Shown here: piece after piece, positions 26,308-33,603 of the stretch
Layout: each line of letters starts with the position of its first letter
How positions within the stretch are numbered: the first letter of the stretch is position 1
Source of the DNA: a virus
Length of the DNA: 34,067 bases
Virus record (IMG/VR): IMGVR_UViG_3300042898_001367
Location: 1-34,067 of that record
Reading direction: 5' to 3' (one strand)
Made by a program: the position numbers and the translations under genes
Notes under the pieces: generated by a model
Told to the model about the DNA's origin: nothing
Seen by the model: the letters and a program-made list of their open reading frames with translations, nothing else
Databases searched by the model: none

Positions 26308-26919
26308 ATGCCAAATTATATTATAAATGAATGTGTAACTAATGATGTATACATTATTTCTGCAGCAACGTTAACGTTAGGAGCCACAGTAGAGTTCGGT
26401 ATTAGCGAGACTCCATTTTGTGGTACTGTTGGGGCAGTAACATTGAGTGCTGAAACTCTAAATATATACTTTCTTCAACTATATGACGATTGTTGTGCGT
26501 GTTTAACTGGTATTCTATCATCAGAGGAGACTTTAAATTTTAAGTTTATACGATGTGGTACAGAAGAAGAAATTAATATAGAAGCAACTAACTTTTGTAG
26601 TTACTTTGGTGCTCCTACAACAGGTGTTACTTATGAAATACAATTTGGTCGTGGAACACCATTTTGCGTAACTTTTGATGGGTTAACTAATTCGGGTGAA
26701 ACAAATTATTATTACGTTTCAGGACCTTTTTCAAATTGTGAAGATTGTGTATCACCACCGCCAATAAGTGCCAACACTGAATCCACTATATGTCAAGAAG
26801 TATGTGACAATTCGGTAATTACAATAATTCCACTACATCCAACCTATATAAATAGTGCGGGCCAAGAAGTAGTTCAAATGAACGCGGTTCTTATCGGTGG
26901 TAACGGATTAAATAGTTAA
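26308..26919 (+). CDS. Cys-rich repeat protein, probable virion component
   Basis: 203 residues made of two or three similar beta-rich units of about 65 residues. Each has a 'TPFC' strand (SETPFCGTVG; RGTPFCVTFD), a central strand ending in Y-F/Y, and a Cys cluster (DDCCACLTG; SNCEDCVSP). About 14 cysteines suggest disulfides or metal sites. The ending VVQMNAVLIGGNGLNS resembles C-termini of small surface modules. Similar Cys-containing beta segments appear in the 1213-residue papain-tailed protein. No known family recognised. It is one base from the next gene. Confidence 0.72.
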   Translation: MPNYIINECVTNDVYIISAATLTLGATVEFGISETPFCGTVGAVTLSAETLNIYFLQLYDDCCACLTGILSSEETLNFKFIRCGTEEEINIEATNFCSYFGAPTTGVTYEIQFGRGTPFCVTFDGLTNSGETNYYYVSGPFSNCEDCVSPPPISANTESTICQEVCDNSVITIIPLHPTYINSAGQEVVQMNAVLIGGNGLNS

Positions 26920-26920
26920 T

Positions 26921-27403
26921 ATGAAACAGATAGTTAAACTTAATGAAACACACTTAACTAAACTTATTAAAAAAGTATTAAGTGAACAAGAATCTCAAAG
27001 ATACATGTTTTTTAGTAATTTAGAACAAATGAGAAGACAATGTGATTTGTTATTAGATTTAGACCATGATATGGTTGAATCTATTTTAGAAAATGGACAT
27101 GACTGGGCTCAAGACCATATCGCAGAATCTAAAAATAACTTAGACCAAGTGTTTGATTTCTTAATGAATGAAACCAAAAAAGACGGTATGGAATTATCTA
27201 TGTCTATTGATGATAAAGATATGGCCATGATGGAGGGTCGTAAAAAAACAGGTACACCCCTTTGTGCAAGAGGTATTGCATCTGCAAAGGCAACATATGA
27301 CGTATATCCAAGTGCTTATGCTAATGGTCACGCTATTCAAGTATGTAAAGGAAAAATGAAAGGTCTTGATGGTGAAACACATTGTTCGGGAGCTTATTGT
27401 TAA
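26921..27403 (+). CDS. Hypothetical protein with capsid-targeting-like N-terminus and DVYPSAYAN domain
   Basis: 160 residues. Residues 1-22 (MKQIVKLNETHLTKLIKKVL, then SE) are an amphipathic basic helix ending L-S-E, matching the (I/L)-x-E prohead-protease consensus. Residues ~23-105 are an acidic helical region. Residues ~110-160 hold the segment GIASAKATYDVYPSAYANGH, then VCKGKMKG and three further Cys. This small domain recurs in phage proteins of unknown function. If cleaved after Glu22, the rest would be an internal head protein; that is inference from the shared peptide in several genes here. Confidence 0.75.
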   Translation: MKQIVKLNETHLTKLIKKVLSEQESQRYMFFSNLEQMRRQCDLLLDLDHDMVESILENGHDWAQDHIAESKNNLDQVFDFLMNETKKDGMELSMSIDDKDMAMMEGRKKTGTPLCARGIASAKATYDVYPSAYANGHAIQVCKGKMKGLDGETHCSGAYC

Positions 27404-27444
27404 AAAAAAATATATAATTAATTTTTTTATTTAAATAATATCAT

Positions 27445-27452
27445 TATATTTG
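27445..27452 (+). promoter_or_regulatory. Possible Bacteroidota-type promoter -7 box (TATATTTG)
   Basis: TATATTTG fits the Bacteroidota TAnnTTTG consensus and sits 23 bases before the ATG at 27476. I see no good upstream TTTG -33 element. Confidence 0.4.
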
Positions 27453-27475
27453 TAAATAAATACTAATATAAGATT

Positions 27476-27871
27476 ATGAAACAAATTATTCACAAATTAA
27501 AACGATTAATCCAAAAACAATATATTAAATTCTATCGGTCTTCAACCCCAAAAATTACTACATACGAAAAAGATTGTGTTTCTATTTGTGAAAAATTAAT
27601 AAAAAAAAATGAAACTGTTTTATTGTTAACCCCAATCTCAAACAAACGTTATATTAAAAACGAAGAAGACCAAATTTTCGTAATTTTAGAAAATTATAGC
27701 GTAAAAATAATCAACCACGTTTATTCGTACACTGTAATATTAGGAGATAATTCGTGGAATTCTGTAGTTACTTTATTTGATTCAGAAGTTGAGTCAAGAC
27801 GTAATAAATTTGAAAAAGAAATTACTTCTAATATCAAATATTCTATTAAAAAAATTTTAGAAAAAATATAA
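27476..27871 (+). CDS. Hypothetical basic protein with its own promoter
   Basis: 131 residues, strongly basic at the N-terminus (MKQIIHKLKRLIQKQYIKFY) and helical at the C-terminus (VESRRNKFEKEITSNIKYSI). The middle (TVLLLTPISNKRYIKNEEDQ, then IFVILENYSVKIINHVYSYT) is a small alpha/beta unit. It resembles short proteins of unknown function in Bacteroidota genomes and their mobile elements, but I cannot name a family. It is separated by 72 bases from the preceding gene, with a Bacteroidota-like promoter box, so it may be expressed early by host sigma rather than with the virion genes. Confidence 0.7.
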   Translation: MKQIIHKLKRLIQKQYIKFYRSSTPKITTYEKDCVSICEKLIKKNETVLLLTPISNKRYIKNEEDQIFVILENYSVKIINHVYSYTVILGDNSWNSVVTLFDSEVESRRNKFEKEITSNIKYSIKKILEKI

Positions 27872-27886
27872 CAAAAACCTAATAAA

Positions 27887-28366
27887 CTAAATCATAGGTG
27901 CAGTTTGTTCTGTTAAAACTCGTTTAACAATTTTTATTAAATCATTTTCGTTAAGTTTAATTACTTTTTTTTCACCAACAACCACAGTATCTTTTTTTAT
28001 TTCAATCCATTCTTTTAATGTTGTAATTGGTACAATACTTTTTTTACCACCAGGAGTTTGATTAATATTATTCCCATCGTCATCACTAAATGTTGACATA
28101 GGGTTATTTTTAATATAGTTAGAAATCTTTTTTGCTTTATTTTCCATCTTTTTAATTTTTTTGTTAGGAGTACTCATCTTACCGTCATAACTATCGTATT
28201 CCAACTCAGTATTAATATACTTTGATACGGGTGTTGTAAATGGTTGTAACGACTCTTTACTAAATTTCCTAATACCAAGTTGTAAAGGTGAAACATAGGA
28301 CCCTCTACCACCACTACTATCAGAAGTTGCTTCGAGCAATATTTTCTTTATTAATTGATTTAGCAT
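27887..28366 (-). CDS. Hypothetical protein with targeting-like peptides at both ends
   Basis: 159 residues. The N-terminus MLNQLIKKILLEATSD ends a short amphipathic helix with L-L-E and then has EATSD, the same five residues found at the predicted cleavage site of the major capsid protein. The C-terminus KLNENDLIKIVKRVLTEQTA closely copies the N-terminal peptide of the gene at 26921 (KLNETHLTKLIKKVLSEQ). The middle is polar and contains a Lys-rich helix (TPNKKIKKMENKAKKISNYI). A head-internal or core protein processed at both ends is inferred. It converges with the gene at 27476, with 15 bases between. Confidence 0.75.
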   Translation of the reverse strand: MLNQLIKKILLEATSDSSGGRGSYVSPLQLGIRKFSKESLQPFTTPVSKYINTELEYDSYDGKMSTPNKKIKKMENKAKKISNYIKNNPMSTFSDDDGNNINQTPGGKKSIVPITTLKEWIEIKKDTVVVGEKKVIKLNENDLIKIVKRVLTEQTAPMI

Positions 28367-28383
28367 AGAATTTTTAATATACT

Positions 28384-28392
28384 TATAAATAC
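28384..28392 (-). promoter_or_regulatory. Candidate late-promoter box (GTATTTATA)
   Basis: The minus strand reads GATGTATTTATAAG, 17 bases before the ATG at 28366. Because the core is near-palindromic, the plus strand reads TATAAATA (the T4 late consensus) 22 bases before the start at 28415, so it could serve either gene. Confidence 0.45.
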
Positions 28393-28414
28393 ATCAAAAA
28401 AAGATATTATCACA

Positions 28415-28648
28415 ATGGAAGAACAACAATTATTTGGAAAACTATTCGACACAATACCACTACTAACTGAAGACCATTTAGATGTGTTACTACAGTCTAT
28501 GGATAAAGACAACGCATCATACATATTAATACAGGCAGTTAAGAAAGCGTACCACGATGGTGTGTATTCTTTAGGTGAGTCTGAAGTTGTGTCAAGGGCA
28601 ATTAGAGTTATGTCAAAACAAGTAATTAAAGACGAAACAAAAGATTAA
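28415..28648 (+). CDS. Small hypothetical protein
   Basis: 77 residues, acidic and helical (EDHLDVLLQSMDKDNASYIL, then IQAVKKAYHDGVYSLGESEV). No family recognised. It is flanked by two minus-strand genes: its start region is shared with the divergent gene at 28366 and its last four bases overlap the end of the convergent gene at 28645. An antisense relation at the 3' ends is therefore built in. Function unknown. Confidence 0.68.
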   Translation: MEEQQLFGKLFDTIPLLTEDHLDVLLQSMDKDNASYILIQAVKKAYHDGVYSLGESEVVSRAIRVMSKQVIKDETKD

Positions 28649-29223
28649 GCATCAGTTGATGGGTCACCACCCCCTGATGTCTGTGACGACGAATTATTTG
28701 TTTTTGCCACAACAGGTGCTCCAACAGGTGCTCCAACAGGTGCTCCAACAGGTGCCCCAACAGGTGCAACATTTGTTGTTATTCCTAACGCCGCAATTAT
28801 CGCAGCAATAGTTTTAGGACCTATTTTACCATCAACACCATCTTTCTTTGGTCCTGATGTACCCAAATTATGTCCTTTAGTTTTTAAATAAGTTTGAATA
28901 TCACTAGCCGAGTAGTTTGTTTTACCAGGAGTCGCAGGTGTTAATGCAGATTTATCTTGCGGATTTTGCGCTTGTAAATAATCAGGGGAACCATCACCAT
29001 CTGAATCAGCATTAAATCCAGAAAGACCTGGACCTGCGGGTGTACCAGGAGTCGCAGTTGTTCCTGTAGTAGGGACAGTTGTTCCTGTATTAGGAACAGG
29101 GATTTCCCCATCTTCATATGGACCCGCCTCTGAAATAATTTTTTTAATAGTTTTCTCTCTAACACTTTCATGTAAATTTAAAATCCTATTTCTTTCTTCA
29201 GTATTTAAATTAAATCTATTCAT
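28645..29223 (-). CDS. Peptidoglycan-binding-like protein with capsid-targeting-like N-terminus
   Basis: 192 residues. Residues 1-32 (MNRFNLNTEERNRILNLHES, then a basic helix ending KKIISE) end in I-S-E, again the prohead-protease consensus. Residues ~40-70 are Pro/Thr/Gly-rich. DSDGDGSPD (73-81) looks like a calcium-binding loop. Residues ~104-147 (SASDIQTYLKTKGHNLG, DGVDGKIGPKTIAAI) match the PG_binding_1 fold with its typical DG-x-x-G-P-x-T signature. Residues ~153-170 are APVG repeats, followed by a Ser/Gly-rich tail. No catalytic domain is present. A packaged protein that later binds cell wall is possible but unproven. Confidence 0.78.
   Translation of the reverse strand: MNRFNLNTEERNRILNLHESVREKTIKKIISEAGPYEDGEIPVPNTGTTVPTTGTTATPGTPAGPGLSGFNADSDGDGSPDYLQAQNPQDKSALTPATPGKTNYSASDIQTYLKTKGHNLGTSGPKKDGVDGKIGPKTIAAIIAALGITTNVAPVGAPVGAPVGAPVGAPVVAKTNNSSSQTSGGGDPSTDA
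28710..28767 (-). repeat. 12-bp tandem repeat coding for APVG
   Basis: Plus-strand units ACAGGTGCTCCA are repeated about four times, the last with one change (GCCCCA). They code for (APVG)n in the peptidoglycan-binding-like protein. Length change stays in frame. Confidence 0.85.
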
Positions 29224-29238
29224 AATATTTCTTTATTA

Positions 29239-29247
29239 ATAAATATC
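29239..29247 (-). promoter_or_regulatory. Candidate late-promoter box (GATATTTAT)
   Basis: The minus strand reads GAGATATTTATTAA, 15 bases before the ATG at 29223. Confidence 0.45.
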
Positions 29248-29299
29248 TCAAAATTTTTAATTATACAGTAATTGGTGTTTAAATAACTTATTAATATTT

Positions 29300-29332
29300 T
29301 TTTATAATATAAAAAAAAGAAACAATTTCTTG
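29300..29332 (-). terminator. Possible weak terminator after the HNH gene
   Basis: On the minus strand AGAAA-TTG-TTTCT is followed by seven T residues, 12 bases past the HNH stop. The stem is short, so this is tentative. Confidence 0.4.
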
Positions 29333-29343
29333 TATCCTTTATC

Positions 29344-30024
29344 TTATTCCGTTTTATTTGATTTACGAATATTTTCAATACCCCACATTGGTTGTAGGTT
29401 ATCTAAGGACCAACATCTCATAAACTCTTCATCTCCCATTTCAGAGATATTAAAATAAGTTATAGGCAATTTATGGTCAACATGCCATTCACCATAATTA
29501 TCCCAAGACATCTTATCTGTAAATTTATTTTCTAAATGGGATATTAGTTGTTCAGGAGTGTATTGTAATATGTCAAAGTAATGTCCGTATTTATCCACAT
29601 TACTTTCTTTTAATACGGTGTAAATAGCAGTTCTGAAATTACTGATTAGTTTATAGAGGGGGTCTCTCGCTTTACGATTTCTTTCGTAATCACGTTTTAT
29701 TTGACGAATTTTATCAACATTGTTTTCTCGGTATTCTTTAAGATATTCTTTACGATGTTCTTTATTTTGTTCATACCAAGTTTTGGATTTATTAGACATA
29801 TACTCTTTATTAGAATCTCTCCATTTTTTATCAGCAACTTTTTTACCACCAATATTTCTTCTACCTGACGGACCAAGAATAATACCATTACTTCTTAATG
29901 TGTTTAAAACAATTGTTTTATGTATTTTTAATTTTTCACTAATAGTGGGGGAGCCTAATAAATCTTCAGTGTATAACTTTATTATTTCTTTAACTTGAAA
30001 TTCGGTTAATTCTATTTTTCTCAT
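29344..30024 (-). CDS. HNH endonuclease (homing-type)
   Basis: 226 residues. The N-terminal ~50 (LTEFQVKEIIKLYTEDLLGS) look like a helix-turn-helix DNA-binding unit (ISEKLKIHKTIVLNTLRSNG). Residues ~60-125 are a long basic, helical linker (EHRKEYLKEYRENN). The C-terminal ~50 carry the HNH nuclease: WHVDHKLPI with the His pair, then CWSLDNLQPMWGIENIRKSN, with Asn-Leu-Gln-Pro and the closing Asn/Lys. It is a typical free-standing or intron-type homing enzyme. It lies just downstream of the major capsid gene, a frequent place for such elements in T4-like phages; no intron is evident because the capsid gene is intact. Confidence 0.9.
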   Translation of the reverse strand: MRKIELTEFQVKEIIKLYTEDLLGSPTISEKLKIHKTIVLNTLRSNGIILGPSGRRNIGGKKVADKKWRDSNKEYMSNKSKTWYEQNKEHRKEYLKEYRENNVDKIRQIKRDYERNRKARDPLYKLISNFRTAIYTVLKESNVDKYGHYFDILQYTPEQLISHLENKFTDKMSWDNYGEWHVDHKLPITYFNISEMGDEEFMRCWSLDNLQPMWGIENIRKSNKTE

Positions 30025-30078
30025 ATAAATAAATATAAGTTATTTGACCAAAAAACATATAGTTAATGTGGGAGCATA

Positions 30079-30107
30079 AAAAAAGGGACAATAAATTGTC
30101 CCTTTTA
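30079..30107 (-). terminator. Rho-independent terminator after the major capsid gene
   Basis: AAAAGGGACAAT (30081-30092) pairs with ATTGTCCCTTTT (30095-30106). On the minus strand it is followed by T residues, about 25 bases after the capsid gene stop. Confidence 0.88.
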
Positions 30108-30129
30108 GTGTTATTCTTTAAGATTTTGA

Positions 30130-31980
30130 TTATCTCAATTCTCTTAAATCGAATGTTCTAACACCATCTACAGTAATTCTTCCGTAAAAGCGATTATTTA
30201 CCATTTTTTTCGCGTATCTTGTCATTATTCCTTTTATCGGAGTAAAGTTGAACGGATTGTACATTGTAGGTGTTAATTGTAGAGGTACATACGGTGCGTA
30301 GATGTAACCTGTGTCTAACAATGATGTTCCTTTGTGTCCTACTAACACTGTGTTAGCTGGGAAGTAAGGGTCACGGTAAACTTGGTAACGTCCTGCAAGA
30401 GTACCAACTCTTTCAATACCCATGTTATACTGGTCTTGCTCAGGAGATGCGTTAGATACGTGGAAGTACTCTAAATCATCAAAAATAGCTGAAATCTCAG
30501 AAGAAACTACAATCCAGTTAGCTCCACCTCTCAAAGTTGATTTGTGGATTTGTGCTGACAATTGGTTAATTGCAGTAATTAATGTTTGATTCCAATCTTT
30601 TTGAGTATAAGATGTTGTTTGAGAAATTCTTCTCCATCCGTTGTAATCCCAACGTAAGTTCCATGCAGCTCCTTTACGTAAATCTCTTAAGATTTCACGG
30701 TCAATTTCAGCCGCAACTTGTTCAGACAATAAAGCTGTTAATTCAGCTTCAGCATCGATGTTGTGGAATGCAGCAACGTCTTGAGCTAACTCAGGAGACC
30801 ATTGTGCTCTTAATTTTCTTTCTGTAACAGATACAGTAACTGAATCTAAGTCGAAAGAAACCTCACCGATTTTGTCTTCAAATTCTAATTCTTCATAACG
30901 TCTAAACGCTGCGTATAATGATGTTCCTGAAGTCGCTTGAGTAATAGTAGTACCTGTGTAACCATCTAAAGATGTAGAATCACAATCAGCACATACTGGA
31001 CAAGATAAATCAACTTCTAAGTAGATACATCCATCTGCAGAACAGATATTTTTGAATGAACCACCGTTACCAGTTGATGGCCAAGTAGTTTGAGTAGTGC
31101 TACCGTAAGAAACGATACCTTTACCATATTGTTGAGTAACAACTCTGAACAATAAAGCTCCTGTTGATACTGGACATGGGTTTGTTGCAGAAACAGATAA
31201 ACCTGCACCTGTGAAGATAATTAAATCAGATAAGAAAGATTCTGTATCCATTTCATTACCATCAGGTCCGATTAATTTACCTGCACCTGTATCAGCAAAA
31301 CCACACATTTTAACGATAACTTTTCTTGTGTTACCTGAAGGGATAGTTGCATCACCTACAGTATCACCTGAAATATTAGCATCAACTAATAAACCGTTAG
31401 TCCATTTTTGGATTGAGGTTGTAGCAGTGATTGCTGACCAACGACCTTTTGAATAATCGAATAAACCTGCTGGGTCTAAACCTGGTTCAGTTCCTTCGTA
31501 GAATAAGTCATAAAGGTTTTTACTTACCGCTCCAGCTCCTGTGTAACCTGCATTTTGAGATGTTGGTCCGTTTGGTGCTCCTAGTGGTGCGTAGTGGTCT
31601 CCTGAAGATACATCACTCCATTGAGTGTTAGTACCACCTGAATAACCTTGAATTTTAGGTACAAAGTAGAATAATTTACCGATTGGTAAGTTCATAGCTT
31701 GTACTGATACGATGTCATTCGCTAATAATTTAGAGAATACACGTCTTACGATAGGGAATACAACAGTTTCAAATGAACCTGAAGACCCGTCAGACGTTGC
31801 TTCGTTAATTAAGAAAGACGCTTGGTTCTCATATAATTGAGCTACGTTTTCTTTTAGGTGACCTTTAAGGCCTTCTAGGAATCCTAATTTATCCCATTTG
31901 TTAATTGTATCTTCTTTGATAACTTTAAGGTGTTTTAACCCGATGTTACCAACAAGACCTGATTCTAATAATGCTCCCAT
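30130..31980 (-). CDS. Major capsid protein, T4 gp23-like
   Basis: 616 residues, longer than T4 gp23 (521). Shared features are the VRRVFSKLLANDIVSVQAMN start of the HK97-type core, the highly conserved SPELAQDVAAFHNIDAEAEL (~393-412), EIDREILRDLRK, RYQVYRDPYF, and the end GYIYAPYVPLQLTP, then IMTRYAKKM. Residues 1-60 are a propeptide ending SFLINE, directly comparable with the gp23 cleavage at SFLTE; the mature protein should start ATSDGSSG. An insertion around 312-337 carries four or more Cys (CSADGCIYLEVDLSCPVCAD). The gene follows the scaffold gene, as in the T4 order 22-23. Confidence 0.96.
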   Translation of the reverse strand: MGALLESGLVGNIGLKHLKVIKEDTINKWDKLGFLEGLKGHLKENVAQLYENQASFLINEATSDGSSGSFETVVFPIVRRVFSKLLANDIVSVQAMNLPIGKLFYFVPKIQGYSGGTNTQWSDVSSGDHYAPLGAPNGPTSQNAGYTGAGAVSKNLYDLFYEGTEPGLDPAGLFDYSKGRWSAITATTSIQKWTNGLLVDANISGDTVGDATIPSGNTRKVIVKMCGFADTGAGKLIGPDGNEMDTESFLSDLIIFTGAGLSVSATNPCPVSTGALLFRVVTQQYGKGIVSYGSTTQTTWPSTGNGGSFKNICSADGCIYLEVDLSCPVCADCDSTSLDGYTGTTITQATSGTSLYAAFRRYEELEFEDKIGEVSFDLDSVTVSVTERKLRAQWSPELAQDVAAFHNIDAEAELTALLSEQVAAEIDREILRDLRKGAAWNLRWDYNGWRRISQTTSYTQKDWNQTLITAINQLSAQIHKSTLRGGANWIVVSSEISAIFDDLEYFHVSNASPEQDQYNMGIERVGTLAGRYQVYRDPYFPANTVLVGHKGTSLLDTGYIYAPYVPLQLTPTMYNPFNFTPIKGIMTRYAKKMVNNRFYGRITVDGVRTFDLRELR

Positions 31981-32018
31981 TTTTTTGGTTTTTTATTTTT
32001 TTTTTAGTTTATTTTATT

Positions 32019-33572
32019 TTATTTTAATTTTGACATTAAATCTTTCATTCTTAAGAACTGAGGATTTTCATATGTTTTAGACTCAATCAAATTAGCCGAT
32101 GACCCTGTCGATGGAGAACTTTGAATAGTTCTTTCAATTGACTCATTCATTGGTTGATTTGTCTTAGACGAAAGGTTATCTTTTAATGTCTTATACAAGT
32201 TTTTAGATTCTTTAATAGTTTCAACACTATCAAAACGTCTTAAGATATTAATCTTTTCTTGTTTTGATGTTGAATGTTCTGTGAACAAACGTGTAGCGTA
32301 TGCTAAGTTTGAGTTGAACACTGCAACTTCGTTTAATTTATTTCTAAAAATGTTAAGTGCTTTTCTGTATTCTTCATTTTTTTCTCTAAGAACTTGTAAT
32401 TCTCTGTTATCAATACTTTCTTTTTGGATTGCCGTGTTAAATTTTGAATGAGCTCTTGGTTTTGGTAAACCGCCAGTTCTAAAATTAGAACCACTTCCTA
32501 AAGTTCTTGATGCTTCTTTGGTTTCAACCTTTTTAACAGTTTTCATATCACCGTCAAGATTTTCACCGTCTTTATATTCAAATTTTGCTTTACCAGTACC
32601 CATGGTTTTATTAACTGTTCTTTTTACAGTTTTAAAACCACCTTCTTGGTTAGGTTTGTTTGAATATATTTTTTTCTTATTTGGATTTCCAATTCCGACA
32701 CCTTTAGGTTTGATTGACATTTTTTTAGATTCCATTACAGGTTCATCATCGTCGTATAGACCCATGTCTTCTTCACCGTCTCCTTCTTCGTTAAATTCAA
32801 ATTCATCTCCGTCAAATTCAATTTCGTCTCCGTCAAAGTCAATTTCATAAACAATTTCTTCACTGTCCATTTCTTCTTCTTCGTCGTAACTACCCTCTCC
32901 GGTAAAATCAGTTTCATCTCCGTCAAATTCTATTTCATAAACAATTTCTTCACTGTCCATTTTAGGTTCGTTCATTCCAAAATCCATTTCTTCTTCTTCG
33001 TTAGTGTTAAATACTTTATCGATGATGCTATTAATGTCGTCTTCGTCTTCGTCTTCGTCTTCCATGCCAAAATCTGACATATCATCCATTTCGAACATTT
33101 CTGTTTCATCAAGGTATTCGTCACCTTCTCCGACAATCATATACTCTTTTTCAGAATCTTTAAGATTGATATTACCTGAATTATCTTTGGTAACCACGAT
33201 ATTATCTTCAGGACCCATTAAGCTGAATACACGTAAGATTTCATCCTCGTCATCAACGTCAGTAAGGTCAATAGTTTCGTCGTCATCCATAGAATCTTCA
33301 TCATCCATAGAATCTTCATCATCCATATCTAAATTATCCATATCCAAGTCCAACCCTTCTTCGTCAGACATATCGTCTTCCATTTCAGGTTCGTCCATTT
33401 CAATGTCTGTTTCAATCTCATCTTCTTGTTCAGTCAGAGACTCTTTTACTAGTTCTTTGATTTCTTGCTTCATAGTTGAAGCAAGTATTCCTTTTGCATT
33501 TTCAGCAACTGCATCCTCTAAATTTTTCATTTGGATGATTGCTTCTTCAACTAAAGATTTTTCTTTTGCCAT
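32019..33572 (-). CDS. Acidic prohead scaffold-like protein (position of T4 gp22)
   Basis: 517 residues. Residues 1-48 form a helix (MAKEKSLVEEAIIQMKNLED, then MKQEIKELVKESLTE) ending L-T-E, a candidate protease site. Residues ~49-290 are extremely acidic, with repeats (MDDEDSMDDEDS; EEIVYEIEFDGDE and EEIVYEIDFDGDE). Residues ~290-380 are basic and Gly/Lys-rich. Residues ~395-517 are helical coiled coil (NRELQVLREKNEEYRKALNI), ending RMKDLMSKLK. Location just before the capsid gene plus helical and charged composition suggest the prohead core scaffold. It is about twice the length of T4 gp22, mainly from the acidic part. Sequence identity to gp22 is not evident, so the call rests on context. 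Confidence 0.75.
   Translation of the reverse strand: MAKEKSLVEEAIIQMKNLEDAVAENAKGILASTMKQEIKELVKESLTEQEDEIETDIEMDEPEMEDDMSDEEGLDLDMDNLDMDDEDSMDDEDSMDDDETIDLTDVDDEDEILRVFSLMGPEDNIVVTKDNSGNINLKDSEKEYMIVGEGDEYLDETEMFEMDDMSDFGMEDEDEDEDDINSIIDKVFNTNEEEEMDFGMNEPKMDSEEIVYEIEFDGDETDFTGEGSYDEEEEMDSEEIVYEIDFDGDEIEFDGDEFEFNEEGDGEEDMGLYDDDEPVMESKKMSIKPKGVGIGNPNKKKIYSNKPNQEGGFKTVKRTVNKTMGTGKAKFEYKDGENLDGDMKTVKKVETKEASRTLGSGSNFRTGGLPKPRAHSKFNTAIQKESIDNRELQVLREKNEEYRKALNIFRNKLNEVAVFNSNLAYATRLFTEHSTSKQEKINILRRFDSVETIKESKNLYKTLKDNLSSKTNQPMNESIERTIQSSPSTGSSANLIESKTYENPQFLRMKDLMSKLK
32830..32975 (-). repeat. Direct repeats in the acidic part of the scaffold gene
   Basis: The segment ATTTCATAAACAATTTCTTC occurs twice, about 93 bases apart (near 32845 and 32935), with matching flanks. 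It codes for two copies of an EEIVYEI(E/D)FDGDE unit; a shorter DSMDDE repeat lies further upstream. Confidence 0.75.
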
Positions 33573-33593
33573 TTGTATGTTTTTAATTTACTA

Positions 33594-33603
33594 TATAAAT
33601 ATC
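33594..33603 (-). promoter_or_regulatory. Candidate late-promoter box (GATATTTATA)
   Basis: The minus strand reads GGGGATATTTATATAG, 21 bases before the scaffold ATG at 33572 and after the terminator at ~33690. It would drive the scaffold-capsid unit. Confidence 0.5.

Noticed and set aside
27404-27444. Terminator after the 26921 gene
   Set aside because: The stretch is only A/T-rich with no stem containing G-C pairs.
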